Source: an uncultured Oscillospiraceae bacterium
GTDB taxonomy: Bacteria > Bacillota > Clostridia > Oscillospirales > Oscillospiraceae
Direction: 5' to 3'
Assembly (NCBI GenBank): GCA_947626315.1
Contig: CANQRQ010000001.1
Coordinates: 99,661 to 163,660 of the forward strand
DNA: 64,000 bases
The stretch's first letter is position 1. Every line of letters starts with the position of its first letter. Below are positions 24,296 to 32,744 of this stretch, in pieces. The notes under the pieces are model-generated. The model searched no databases and was not told where the DNA came from. It worked only from the letters and a program-made list of their open reading frames with translations. The position numbers and the translations under genes were made by a program.

Positions 24296-24462
24296 CAATA
24301 GAGGCGCGGAGCTTAAGAGTACCTGCCCGGAGGGCGCGGAGCCCGGGGAACGGCGGGGAAAGGAAGTTTCGCCGAAACCTTCAGCCTTTCCGCGGGCTGA
24401 TGCAGTTGGGGTGCAGTTGAACAGGCTGCACACTCTCACCGGATTCGGTGGAGGAGCTATTG
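24296..24462 (+). ncRNA. Lysine riboswitch (L box) aptamer
   Basis: The closing stem CAATAG (24296-24301) pairs with CTATTG (24457-24462). The conserved blocks in between are AGAGGCGCGGAGC, TTAAGAGTACC, GGAGGGCGCGG, GGGGAAAGG, CGCCGAAACC, GCAGTTGGGGTGCA and GGTGGAGGAGCTATTG. These match the L-box consensus order. It precedes a cation:amino-acid symporter gene. Confidence 0.9.
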
Positions 24463-24481
24463 TTTCACGAACGAAACTTGT

Positions 24482-24514
24482 GGAGCAGTGGTTACCGGCC
24501 GCTGCTCCTTTTTT
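24482..24514 (+). terminator. Lysine-riboswitch intrinsic terminator
   Basis: GGAGCAGTGG (24482-24491) pairs with CCGCTGCTCC (24499-24508) followed by TTTTTT. It lies 60 bp before the symporter gene, the usual off-state element. Confidence 0.9.
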
Positions 24515-24574
24515 CGTTTCTGGCAAGGCCGACCGACGTTTTCCTTGTTGTCGATCCGGAAAAGGAGAAACACC

Positions 24575-26077
24575 ATGATCGACTTTCTGAACTGGCTTGA
24601 CGGGGTCCTGTGGGGCTTGCCCCTGATCGTTTTGATGATCGCCACGGGGCTGTATTTCACCATCCGTTCCGGCTTCTTCCAGTTCCGCTACTTCGGCTGG
24701 ACCATGAAGCGCACGGCGGGGCAGATCTTTGCCGGCAAGACCGCCCGGGACGACGCCGCCGAAAAGGGCATGCTCAGCCCCTTTGAGGCCATCGCCACCG
24801 CCATCGGCGGCACGGTGGGCTTCGGCAACATTGCCGGCGTGGCCACGGCCGTGGCCGCCGGCGGGCCGGGCGCCATCTTCTGGATGTGGGCCACCGCCTG
24901 CCTGGGCCTGATCCTCAAGCAGGTGGAGGTTACCCTGGGCTGCCACTACCGGCGCACGGAGGCCAACGGGGACTCCTACGGCGGCCCCACCTATTACATG
25001 GAGTACGGCCTTGGCAAAGAGCGGCATTGGGGCAAGCTCTGGCTGATCCCCGCCATCATCTTCGGCCTGGGCATCTTCTCCACCTTCTTCATCACCTCCT
25101 CCACCCTGACCGCCGCCCAGGTGGTCTCCGGGGCCTTCCGGCTGCCTGACCTGCACATCGGCGGCCTGACCGTGGAGGGCGTCATCCTGGCGGGTCTGTT
25201 GCTGTGCGTGCTGACCTATATGGTCACCAGCGGCGGCACCCGGAAGATCGCCGCGCTGTTTTCCAAGCTGGTGCCCTTCATGAGCGCCCTGTACATCCTC
25301 ATGGGCCTGGCCATGATCGTGGCCAACCTGACCCGCGTCCCCGGCGCCTTCGCCTCCATCTTCCACGACGCCTTCACCGGCACCGCCGCCATGGGCGGCT
25401 TCGCCGGCGCCACGGTGGCCCAGATCGTCCAGACCGGTATGGCCCGGGCCGTGTACTCCAACGAGGCCGGCTGGGGCACCTCCCCCATGGTCCACTCCTC
25501 CGCCAAGACCCGGCACCCGGTGGAGCAGGGGCTCTGGGGCTCCTTCGAGGTTTTCTTTGACACCTTCATCGTCTGCTCCATCACCGGCCTGTCCGTGATC
25601 CTCAGCGGCAACTGGACCAACGGCACCAACGGCGGCGATCTGGCCCTCAGCGCCTTCGCCTCCAGCTTCGGCGTGGTGGGCAGCGTGCTGCTGGCCGTCA
25701 TTATGGTGATCTTCACCGTCACCACCTCCGGCGGCTGGTTCACCTATTACCTGTCCCTGCTGGAGCACCTGTGCGCCAACAACGACCTGCTCAAGAAGAT
25801 CGTCATGAAGTTCTTCTACGCCCTCCGGGCCCTGCCCGGCCTGCTCTGGACCATCTACCTGGTCAAGACCAACAACCAGGGCTTCATCTGGACGGTGGTG
25901 GACATCACCTCCGCCATCCCCACCTTTGTGAACGTGGCGGTGATCCTGATCCTGTCCGGCGAATACTTCAAGCTTTTGAAGGATTACAAGGCCCGCTACC
26001 TGCACAAGGGCACCCTGAACGAGAACGTCAGCCTCTTCTATGAGGACCAGGCGGCCGTCGCTTCCTCCGCAAAGTAA
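24575..26077 (+). CDS. AGCS-family sodium:amino-acid symporter, predicted lysine transporter
   Basis: 500 residues, about eleven membrane helices. The N-terminus (LNWLDGVLWGLPLIVLMIATG) and GGTVGFGNIAGVATAV are hallmarks of the alanine/glycine:cation symporter family; VYSNEAGWGTSPMVHSSAKT is in the conserved core. Family members usually carry alanine or glycine. Control by a lysine riboswitch argues that this one imports lysine or a related amino acid; that is inference. ATG at 24575 with AAAGGAG 7 bp upstream. An amidohydrolase follows 61 bp later. Confidence 0.93.
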   Translation: MIDFLNWLDGVLWGLPLIVLMIATGLYFTIRSGFFQFRYFGWTMKRTAGQIFAGKTARDDAAEKGMLSPFEAIATAIGGTVGFGNIAGVATAVAAGGPGAIFWMWATACLGLILKQVEVTLGCHYRRTEANGDSYGGPTYYMEYGLGKERHWGKLWLIPAIIFGLGIFSTFFITSSTLTAAQVVSGAFRLPDLHIGGLTVEGVILAGLLLCVLTYMVTSGGTRKIAALFSKLVPFMSALYILMGLAMIVANLTRVPGAFASIFHDAFTGTAAMGGFAGATVAQIVQTGMARAVYSNEAGWGTSPMVHSSAKTRHPVEQGLWGSFEVFFDTFIVCSITGLSVILSGNWTNGTNGGDLALSAFASSFGVVGSVLLAVIMVIFTVTTSGGWFTYYLSLLEHLCANNDLLKKIVMKFFYALRALPGLLWTIYLVKTNNQGFIWTVVDITSAIPTFVNVAVILILSGEYFKLLKDYKARYLHKGTLNENVSLFYEDQAAVASSAK

Positions 26078-26087
26078 AATAAAACCT

Positions 26088-26114
26088 CCGGCAGCCGCAA
26101 AAAGCGGCTGCCGG
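26088..26114 (+). other. Intercistronic hairpin between symporter and amidohydrolase
   Basis: CCGGCAGCCGC (26088-26098) and GCGGCTGCCGG (26104-26114) with loop AAAAA. No T-run, so it may be leaky or an mRNA-stabilising stem. Confidence 0.6.
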
Positions 26115-26138
26115 TCAGCATCATTAAAGGAGAAGGAT

Positions 26139-27740
26139 ATGAAAACTCTGTATTATAACGGCGCGGTCTATACCGGCGCCCTGCCCCTGGTCCAGGCCTT
26201 TGTGGTGGAGGACGGGCTCTTTACCTTCGCCGGGTCCGACGCCGAGGCCGCGGCCTTTGCCGGACCGGAGGCGGAGCGGGTGGACCTGGCAGGCCGCTTT
26301 GTCTGTTACGGCTTTACCGACAGCCATATGCACCTGCTCTCCCTGGGCAGCGCCCTGGCCGCCGCCGACCTGGCCCGGCACACCGGAAGCCTGGCCGATC
26401 TGCTCCAGTGCCTGCGGGACTTTGACCGGGCCCACCCGGGCCAGGGCTGGATGCGGGGCCGGGGCTGGAACCAGGACTATTTCAGCGACGTCTCCCGCAT
26501 GCCGGACCGGCACGATCTGGACGCGGTCACCACCGCCCGGCCCATCTGCGCCATCCGGGCCTGCGGCCACTGCCTGGTGGTCAACAGCCGGGCCCTGGAG
26601 CTGCTGGGCATCACCGCCGCCACCCCCCAGCCGGAGGGCGGGCGCATCGGCCTGGAGGACGGCCAGCCCGACGGCCGCTTCTTTGACAACGCCATGCAGC
26701 TGGTCTACGACGCCATCCCCGCCCCCGATAAGGAGGAGGTCAAGGACATGCTCCGGAGCGCCTGCCGGATGCTCAACGGCTACGGCGTCACCAGCAGCCA
26801 GACCGACGATTACTGCGTCTACCCCACGCTGCCCTGGGAGACCGTCAACCAAGCCTACCGGGAGCTGGAGGCGGCGGGAGAGCTGACCGTCCGGGTCTAT
26901 GAGCAGAGCAATTTTACCAGCCTGCCGGAGCTGCGGCGCTTTGTGGAGGCGGGCAATGTCACCGGCGCGGGCACGGAGCTGTTCAAGATCGGACCGCTGA
27001 AGATGCTGGGGGACGGGGCCCTGGGGGCCCGCACCGCCTATCTCTCCCGGCCCTACGCCGACGCGCCGGAGACCTGCGGCATCCCGGTCTTTTCCCAGGA
27101 GACTCTGGACGAGATGATCGGCTACGCCAACCGGCAGGGGATGCAGGTGGCTGTCCACACCATCGGCGACGCCTGCCTGGACCGGGTCCTCTCCGCCTAT
27201 GAGAAGGCCCTGGCGGACTGCCCCCGGGCCGACCACCGCCACGGCATCGTCCACTGCCAGATCACCCGGCCGGACCAGCTGGAGAAGATCCGCGCCCTGG
27301 GCCTGCACGTCTATGCTCAGAGCATCTTCCTGGACTATGACATCCGCATTGTGGAAGAGCGGGTGGGGCCGGCGCTGGCCGCCACCAGCTACTTTTGGAA
27401 GAGCCTGCTGGAGGCGGGGGTCTCCGTCAGCAACGGCAGCGACTGCCCGGTGGAGCTGCCGGACGTGATGGCCGGCATCCAGTGCGCCGTCACCCGCAAA
27501 AACCTCCGGGGGGACGCCGGCCCCTACCTGCCGGAGCAGGCCTTCACGGTGCAGGAGGCCCTGGACAGCTACACCGTCCACGGGGCGGAGGCCAGCTTTG
27601 AGGAGACGCGCAAGGGCCGCATCGCCCCGGGCATGCTGGCGGACTTTGTGGTGCTGGGAGAGAATCCCTTTACCGCCGCACCGGAGACGCTGAGCCAGAT
27701 CCCTGTGCTGGCCACCTATCTGGGCGGCCGCCGGGTCTGA
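26139..27740 (+). CDS. Amidohydrolase, YtcJ-like (metal-dependent amide hydrolase)
   Basis: 533 residues of the amidohydrolase superfamily, YtcJ/NfdA subgroup. The metal motif is FTDSHMHL near residue 60, followed by the subgroup's GRGWNQDYF. Later come the metal His in VAVHTIGDACLDRVL, HGIVHCQI, and the terminal Asp in VSNGSDCPVELPD. Known relatives hydrolyse N-formyl or N-acyl amides, but the substrate here cannot be read. Its position behind a lysine-controlled symporter suggests an acylated amino acid or amine. RBS AAAGGAGAAGG. Cytoplasmic; no signal peptide. Confidence 0.9.
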   Translation: MKTLYYNGAVYTGALPLVQAFVVEDGLFTFAGSDAEAAAFAGPEAERVDLAGRFVCYGFTDSHMHLLSLGSALAAADLARHTGSLADLLQCLRDFDRAHPGQGWMRGRGWNQDYFSDVSRMPDRHDLDAVTTARPICAIRACGHCLVVNSRALELLGITAATPQPEGGRIGLEDGQPDGRFFDNAMQLVYDAIPAPDKEEVKDMLRSACRMLNGYGVTSSQTDDYCVYPTLPWETVNQAYRELEAAGELTVRVYEQSNFTSLPELRRFVEAGNVTGAGTELFKIGPLKMLGDGALGARTAYLSRPYADAPETCGIPVFSQETLDEMIGYANRQGMQVAVHTIGDACLDRVLSAYEKALADCPRADHRHGIVHCQITRPDQLEKIRALGLHVYAQSIFLDYDIRIVEERVGPALAATSYFWKSLLEAGVSVSNGSDCPVELPDVMAGIQCAVTRKNLRGDAGPYLPEQAFTVQEALDSYTVHGAEASFEETRKGRIAPGMLADFVVLGENPFTAAPETLSQIPVLATYLGGRRV

Positions 27741-27754
27741 CAGATCGACAATTG

Positions 27755-27791
27755 CCGGGCGGGAAAGCGCAGGCTTTCCCGCCCGGTTTTT
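27755..27791 (+). terminator. Strong terminator after the amidohydrolase
   Basis: CCGGGCGGGAAAGC (27755-27768) pairs with GCTTTCCCGCCCGG (27773-27786), then TTTTT. Confidence 0.92.
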
Positions 27792-27808
27792 ATCCCGGCA
27801 AAAAGAGC

Positions 27809-27837
27809 TTGAAAACGGACAGCGGAAAGCGTACAAT
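27809..27837 (+). promoter_or_regulatory. Promoter of the IMPase gene
   Basis: TTGAAA (27809-27814), 17 bp, TACAAT (27832-27837). Confidence 0.75.
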
Positions 27838-27879
27838 GAATGCGCTCTACTACAGCCTTGCGGCAGAAGGGAGATTCCT

Positions 27880-28674
27880 ATGAATTTGGAACAGGCGACC
27901 GCGCTGTGCGAGAAGATCCAGGCGGCAGAGCGGGAGGCGGCGGAGCTGATCCTCCACGCCCACGGCATCCTGGCGGAGATGAAGACAGGCCACCGGGACG
28001 TGGTCACGGAGTACGACAAGCGGGTGCAGGCGCTTTTGACGGAGCGGCTGAGTCAGGCCGTCCCCGGCGCCCGCTTCTATTGCGAGGAGAGCGAGCGGCG
28101 GGATGAGCTGAGCGCGGAGCGGCTTTTTATCATCGACCCTATCGACGGGACCATGAATTTTGTCCGGGGCTTCAGCCGCAGCTGCGTCTCCGTGGCCTGC
28201 GCCCAGGAGGGGGAACTGGCCGCCGCCGCGATTTACAATCCGTATCTGGACGAGATGTTCACCGCCGTGAAGGGCGGCGGCGCTTTTCTCAACGGCCGGC
28301 CCATCCGGACCTGGGAGGGGCCCCTGTCGGAGAGCCTGGTCTGCTTCGGCACCGCGCCCTATAACCAGGCCCTGACGGAGCGGACCTTCCGGCTGGCGGA
28401 GCGGGCCCACCGGGCCAGCCTGGACGTGCGCCGGGAGGGCTCGGCGGCGCTGGACCTGTGCAGCGTGGCGGCGGGCCGGGCCGGGGCCTATTTCGAGCTG
28501 GAGGTCAGCCTCTGGGACTATGCGGCGGGGCTGCTGCTGGTCCGGGAGGCGGGAGGCGAGTGCTTCACCCTGGAGGGGGAGCGGCTGGGCCTGGTCCCCG
28601 GCAAGACCAGCATCCTGGCCGGAGGCCCCCAGGCGGGGGCGGAGCTGCTCCAAACGCTGAAAAATCCGGCCTGA
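27880..28674 (+). CDS. Inositol monophosphatase family protein
   Basis: 264 residues, Mg-dependent sugar-phosphate phosphatase fold. The metal motifs are complete: CEES near 67, DPIDGTMNF near 86-94 and LWDYAAG near 208-214. Substrates in the family range from inositol-1-phosphate to 3'-phosphoadenosine nucleotides and NADP, so the substrate is not assigned. [11 protein letters not shown]. It has its own promoter and stands between a terminator and parB. Confidence 0.93.
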   Translation: MNLEQATALCEKIQAAEREAAELILHAHGILAEMKTGHRDVVTEYDKRVQALLTERLSQAVPGARFYCEESERRDELSAERLFIIDPIDGTMNFVRGFSRSCVSVACAQEGELAAAAIYNPYLDEMFTAVKGGGAFLNGRPIRTWEGPLSESLVCFGTAPYNQALTERTFRLAERAHRASLDVRREGSAALDLCSVAAGRAGAYFELEVSLWDYAAGLLLVREAGGECFTLEGERLGLVPGKTSILAGGPQAGAELLQTLKNPA

Positions 28675-28751
28675 CGGCCGCTTTCGCCTTTCTTTTCACA
28701 AGATATCGTGTATGCTCAGTCTGTAAAAGCACAAAATAAGGAGGTTTTGTG

Positions 28752-29573
28752 ATGCAGACTCTGCGAAGCCGCCCCGGCATCCGGCGGGGCGGGATCTTAT
28801 ATCTGCGTATTGACGACATCGCCCCCAGTCCGGTGCAGCCCCGCAAGCGCTTCGACGGGGAGGCGCTGAGCGAACTCAGCGCCAGCATCAAAAACTACGG
28901 CATTCTCAACCCTCTGACCGTGCGGCTGCGGGGCGGGAAATACGAGCTGGTGGCCGGCGAGCGGCGGCTGCGGGCGGCGAAAATCGCCGGGCTGAGGGAG
29001 GTGCCCTGCATTTTGCTGGACGTGAACATGGAGGACGCGGGCCTGATCGCCCTGGTGGAGAATTTGCAGCGGAAGGACCTGGACTTCATCGAGGAGGCGG
29101 TGGGGATCAGCCAGCTGATCCGCATGTTCGGCATGAGCCAGGAGGAGGCGGCCCGGCGGATCGGCAAGTCCCAGTCCGCGGTGGCCAACAAGCTGCGGCT
29201 GCTGAAGCTGCCCAAGGACATTCTGGACGCTCTGCGGGAGAACGGCCTGACCGAGCGGCACGGGCGGGCCCTGCTGCGCCTGGCCGACGACGAGGCGCGG
29301 CGGGCGGCGCTGCGCACCATCATAGACAACGGCTTTACCGTGGCGGCCACCGACGCCTACATAGACGCCCTGCTCTCCGCCCCCAAGGAGGAGGAAAAGC
29401 CGGAGAGCCCGCCCCCCAGGCGCACCTTTGTCCTCAAGGATGTGCGCGTCTTTCTCAACACCCTCAGCCACAGCATCGACCTGATGAAGCAGGGAGGGAT
29501 CGACGCGGGCTTTCGCCGGGAGGAGACGGAGGATTCGCTGATCCTCACCATTTCCATCCCGAAAAATCGGTAA
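28752..29573 (+). CDS. ParB/Spo0J/Noc-family DNA-binding protein
   Basis: 273 residues from ATG at 28752 (AAGGAGG 7 bp before; a GTG directly upstream at 28749 is the alternative). The N-terminal CTPase/clamp domain has the GERRLRA motif (IDDIAPSPVQPRKRF, then ELVAGERRLRAAK). The middle KorB-like HTH is EEAARRIGKSQSAVANKL, and a C-terminal dimerisation tail follows. No ParA lies next to it, so it may be a nucleoid-occlusion (Noc) or accessory paralog rather than the chromosomal segregation ParB. Target sites (parS- or NBS-like) were not found nearby. Confidence 0.87.
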   Translation: MQTLRSRPGIRRGGILYLRIDDIAPSPVQPRKRFDGEALSELSASIKNYGILNPLTVRLRGGKYELVAGERRLRAAKIAGLREVPCILLDVNMEDAGLIALVENLQRKDLDFIEEAVGISQLIRMFGMSQEEAARRIGKSQSAVANKLRLLKLPKDILDALRENGLTERHGRALLRLADDEARRAALRTIIDNGFTVAATDAYIDALLSAPKEEEKPESPPPRRTFVLKDVRVFLNTLSHSIDLMKQGGIDAGFRREETEDSLILTISIPKNR

Positions 29574-29648
29574 AAAATCAGAAAGACAAATCAGATTGCA
29601 GACAACCAGAAGAACCATGTAGGTACATGCAGGGGGAGAGGGCAGAGA

Positions 29649-29667
29649 GGGGGCGGGAGCCCCCTTT
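29649..29667 (+). terminator. Terminator after the parB-like gene
   Basis: GGGGGC (29649-29654), loop GGGA, GCCCCC (29659-29664), TTT. Confidence 0.6.
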
Positions 29668-29681
29668 CAGCGTTCAATCTC

Positions 29682-29757
29682 CTTATCCAAGAGCATTTTT
29701 GAATGCTCTTGGATAAGTTATCAAGGGGAAGACAGCGCGTCTTCACCTTGATAACTT
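29682..29757. other. Two abutting perfect hairpins
   Basis: CTTATCCAAGAGCATT (29682-29697) pairs with 29702-29717 around TTTG. AAGTTATCAAGG (29715-29726) pairs with CCTTGATAACTT (29746-29757) and encloses GAAGAC/GTCTTC. The stems share three bases, so they compete. Confidence 0.7.
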
Positions 29758-29807
29758 GAATAGGACAGACAGACGCCCCCGTATACTGCAGCACGGGGGT
29801 GATCTTT

Positions 29808-30080
29808 TTGATCAATACGTTTTCCGACCTGCGGTACAAGGAGGTGATCGACGTCCATTCCGGCCTGCGGCTGGGCTATGTGTGCGACGCGGAGTTTGAC
29901 GACGCGGAGGGGCGGCTGATCGCCCTGATTACGCCCGGCCGGGCGAAGCTCTTCGGCCTGCTGGGCCGGGAGGACGACTATGTGCTCCCCTGGGGCTGCA
30001 TCGCCCGCATCGGAGGGGACATTATCCTGGTGGACCCGAAAGAAAAGCTCCAGCGCCGGAAGCGGCGCAGAAGATTATAA
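29808..30080 (+). CDS. YlmC/YmxH-family sporulation protein (PRC-barrel)
   Basis: 90 residues, single PRC-barrel domain: FSDLRYKEVIDVHSGLRLG, then VCDAEFDDAEGRL, IALITPGRAKLFGLLG and IGGDIILVD, with a basic tail (RRKRRRR). Family members are found in spore formers; molecular role unknown. GGGGGTGATC (29795-29804), close to a full anti-SD match, precedes TTG at 29808 by 3 bp. A GTG at 29799 in the same frame lies inside that site and is less likely. The site is paired with CCCCCGT (29776-29782), so translation may be controlled. Confidence 0.85.
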   Translation: MINTFSDLRYKEVIDVHSGLRLGYVCDAEFDDAEGRLIALITPGRAKLFGLLGREDDYVLPWGCIARIGGDIILVDPKEKLQRRKRRRRL

Positions 30081-30099
30081 CGCATATAACACGATAAGC

Positions 30100-30168
30100 T
30101 TGCAAAGCGGCGGAAATTCTGTATAATAGGAAAAGACCGTCGACAGGCGGCGCCCTGAAAGCGCCGCC
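30100..30168 (+). promoter_or_regulatory. hflX promoter and 5'-leader hairpin
   Basis: TTGCAA (30100-30105), 16 bp, TATAAT (30122-30127). The leader has GGCGGCGC (30146-30153) pairing with GCGCCGCC (30161-30168) just before the ribosome site. Confidence 0.75.
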
Positions 30169-30187
30169 CGGAAGGGGAGAGACAAAC

Positions 30188-31486
30188 ATCGAAAACACAG
30201 AGACAAAACGGGAACGGGCCGTCCTGGCCGGGCTCGCGGCGGCCAGCATGGACGAGCGGGAGCGGTCCACGGAGGTCTCCATGGACGAGCTGCAGGCCCT
30301 GGTGGAGACCGCCGGGGGCGAGGCCGTGGCCGTGCTGATCCAGAACCGGCCCACGCCGGACCCCCGCAGCTTCATCGGGGACGGCAAGGTGCGGGAGCTG
30401 AAGAACCTCATTGCCCTCAACGACTGCGATCTGGCCGTCTTTGACAACGAGCTCAGCCCCTCCCAGCTGCGGGTGCTGGGGGAGGAACTGGGGGTCAAGG
30501 TGCTGGACCGCTCGGGCCTGATCCTGGATATCTTTGCCCAGCGGGCCCGGACCCGGGAGGGTCAGCTCCAGGTGGAGCTGGCCCAGTACAAGTATCTGCT
30601 GCCCCGGCTGACAGGCATGTGGACCCATCTGGTGCGGCAGACCGCCTCCGGCGGCTCCTCTCCCATCGGCACCCGGGGCCCCGGCGAGACCCAGCTGGAG
30701 ACCGACCGGCGGCACATCCGCCGGAAGATCCAGAAGCTGGAGGAGGAGCTGGCCGCCGTGCGGAAGGTGCGGAGCACCCAGCGCCGGCAGCGGGAGAAAA
30801 ACGCCATGCCCATGGTGGCCCTGGTGGGCTATACCAACGCGGGCAAATCCACCCTTTTAAACTGCCTCACCGGCTCGGACATCCCCGCCAACGACCGGCT
30901 CTTTGACACCCTGGACACCACCACCCGCCGCCTTCGACTGGACGAGACCCAGGAGGTGCTGCTGTCGGACACGGTGGGCTTTATCCGCAAGCTCCCCACC
31001 CACCTGATCGAGGCCTTTAAGGCCACCCTGGAGGAACTGCGCTACGCGGACGTGCTGCTGCACGTGATCGACATCTCCAACCCCGAGTGGGAGGAGCAGG
31101 CCCGGGTGGTCAACGAGCTGATTGCCCAGCTGGGGGCCCAGGCCACCCCCTGCCTCCGGGTCTTCAACAAGTGCGACGCCTATATCGGCATCCTGCCCCA
31201 CGGGGAGGATGTGGTCTGCATCTCCGCCAAGAGCGGCGAGGGGGCGGACATGCTGGTAAAAAAGCTCTCGGACATGCTGGACCGGGGGAAGCGGCAGGTG
31301 CGGCTGCGCATCCCCTATTCCGCCGCCGGCGTGGTGGACGCGCTGAACCGGGAGGCGGTGGTTCTGAAGCTGGAGTACGGCGAGGAGGGCATCCGGGCGG
31401 AAGCCCTGGTCCCGCCGGAGCTCTTCGGCCGGGTAAAGGCCTATATCCCGGACTATACCGAACCGAAGGAGGACTGGGAGCAGTGA
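30188..31486 (+). CDS. hflX: Ribosome-associated GTPase HflX, ATC start
   Basis: HflX splits stalled or hibernating ribosomes under stress. Domains: N-terminal nucleotide-binding-like region (LVETAGGEAVAVLIQNR, IGDGKVRELK), Gly-rich linker (TRGPGETQLETDRR), and G domain with GYTNAGKST, TLDTTTR, DTVGF, NKCD and SAKSGEG. The homologous N-terminus (ENTETKRERAVLAGL) begins 20 residues upstream of the first ATG (30248). No ATG, GTG or TTG exists there. ATC at 30188 lies 7 bp after GGAAGGGGAGAG, while the internal ATG has no ribosome site. 432 residues with the ATC start, near the family norm. The next gene overlaps its stop (GTGA). Confidence 0.93.
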   Translation: MENTETKRERAVLAGLAAASMDERERSTEVSMDELQALVETAGGEAVAVLIQNRPTPDPRSFIGDGKVRELKNLIALNDCDLAVFDNELSPSQLRVLGEELGVKVLDRSGLILDIFAQRARTREGQLQVELAQYKYLLPRLTGMWTHLVRQTASGGSSPIGTRGPGETQLETDRRHIRRKIQKLEEELAAVRKVRSTQRRQREKNAMPMVALVGYTNAGKSTLLNCLTGSDIPANDRLFDTLDTTTRRLRLDETQEVLLSDTVGFIRKLPTHLIEAFKATLEELRYADVLLHVIDISNPEWEEQARVVNELIAQLGAQATPCLRVFNKCDAYIGILPHGEDVVCISAKSGEGADMLVKKLSDMLDRGKRQVRLRIPYSAAGVVDALNREAVVLKLEYGEEGIRAEALVPPELFGRVKAYIPDYTEPKEDWEQ

Positions 31487-32013
31487 CATGCATCGAGACG
31501 CCCCGGCTCTTTCTGCGCCCCTGGCAGGAGGCCGACGCCCCGGCCCTGTACCGCTACGCCAGCGACCCGCGCATCGGGCCCTGCTGCGGCTGGGAGCCCC
31601 ACCCCAACGTGGCGCACAGCCTGGAGATCCTGCGCAAGGTCCTCATGGACGGGAACACCTGGGCTCTGACGGTCAAAGGGATCGGGGAGCCCATCGGCAG
31701 CATCAACTTCTTTGCCTCCCCCAACAGCCGGGCCCCCGGGGAGCCGGAGATCGGCTACTGGCTGGGCGCGCCCTTCTGGGGCCAGGGCTATATGCCGGAG
31801 GCGGTGACGGCACTGCTGGGAAAGCTGTTCCGGGACGGGAACAGCCGGGTCTGGTGCGCCCATTTTGAGGGGAACAGCCGGTCCCGCCGGGTCATTGAAA
31901 AGTGCGGCTTTGTCTACCGCTTCTCGGAGCCCTCCCGCTCGGAACAGACGGGGGAGGTCCACCGGACCCTCTACTACGCGCTGACCGCGCCCGGACGGAG
32001 GCAGACGCCATGA
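31483..32013 (+). CDS. GNAT-family N-acetyltransferase (RimJ/RimL-like)
   Basis: 176 residues. IETPRLFLRPWQEAD is the RimJ/RimL-type start, GEPEIGYWLGAPFWGQGYMPEAV contains the acetyl-CoA-binding Q/RxxG/A loop, and NSRSRRVIEKCGFVY is the conserved second half. These proteins acetylate protein N-termini, tRNA or small amines; the substrate is not readable. GTG start overlaps the hflX stop, with AAGGAGG 10 bp upstream. Confidence 0.9.
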   Translation: MTCIETPRLFLRPWQEADAPALYRYASDPRIGPCCGWEPHPNVAHSLEILRKVLMDGNTWALTVKGIGEPIGSINFFASPNSRAPGEPEIGYWLGAPFWGQGYMPEAVTALLGKLFRDGNSRVWCAHFEGNSRSRRVIEKCGFVYRFSEPSRSEQTGEVHRTLYYALTAPGRRQTP

Positions 32014-32648
32014 AGGAATTTTACGTCCCCGCCGGGGAGGGCCGGGGGGAGCTGACGGAGAAGCGCTCCCGCTTCATCGGCCATGTGCGCCCGGTGGAGA
32101 GCGAGGAGGAGGCCCGGGCCTTCATCGCCCGGATCAAAAAAGAACATTACGACGCCCGGCACAACTGCTGGTGCTATCTGCTGCGGGACGGGCCCGAGCG
32201 CTATTCCGACGACGGGGAGCCCCAGGGCTCCGCGGGCCTGCCCATGCTGGAGGTCTTCCGCAAGGCCGGGGTGACCAACGCGGTCTGCGTGGTGACCCGG
32301 TATTTCGGCGGCGTCCTGCTGGGGACCGGGGGGCTTCTCCGGGCCTACACCAAAAGCGCCGGGGACGCCCTGGCCGCGGCGGGGCTGGCCACGGTCGGGT
32401 CCTGGGCCCAAACGGAGCTGCGCTGCCCCTATTCCGCTGCGGAGCGGCTCCGGCAGGAGCTCCTGGCCGCCGGGGGCGCGGTGGAGGCCATGGACTACGG
32501 CGCGGAGGTGCTGATCCGGGCCCTGGTCCCCGCCGGGAGCCTGGAGGCCTTCTCCCGCCGGGTCACGGAGCTGACCGGCGGCCGGGTGTCCGTGCAGACG
32601 GCGGGCACCGTGTTCCGCGCGGCGGCGCCGGAGAGGCCGGGCGGCTAA
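32010..32648 (+). CDS. YigZ/IMPACT-family protein
   Basis: 212 residues: N-terminal IMPACT/UPF0029 domain (KRSRFIGHVRPVESEEEA, DARHNCWCYLL, YSDDGEPQGSAGLPML, VTRYFGGVLLGTGGL) and a C-terminal DUF1949-type ferredoxin fold. Bacterial function is unsettled; the eukaryotic homolog regulates Gcn2. ATGA overlap with the GNAT gene makes a translationally coupled hflX-GNAT-yigZ set. Confidence 0.93.
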   Translation: MKEFYVPAGEGRGELTEKRSRFIGHVRPVESEEEARAFIARIKKEHYDARHNCWCYLLRDGPERYSDDGEPQGSAGLPMLEVFRKAGVTNAVCVVTRYFGGVLLGTGGLLRAYTKSAGDALAAAGLATVGSWAQTELRCPYSAAERLRQELLAAGGAVEAMDYGAEVLIRALVPAGSLEAFSRRVTELTGGRVSVQTAGTVFRAAAPERPGG

Positions 32649-32744
32649 AAAAATCAAAAAATTTTTCATAAAAAACAGAGGGAAATAAAACTTCGCGTCG
32701 TATAAGAATATATGAAGCAGCTTGCAGGAAAGGCGGTGGAGGAA

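Noticed and set aside
29799..29807. GTG at 29799 as the ylmC start
   Set aside because: It lies inside the Shine-Dalgarno sequence; TTG at 29808 fits the spacing. Not fully excluded.
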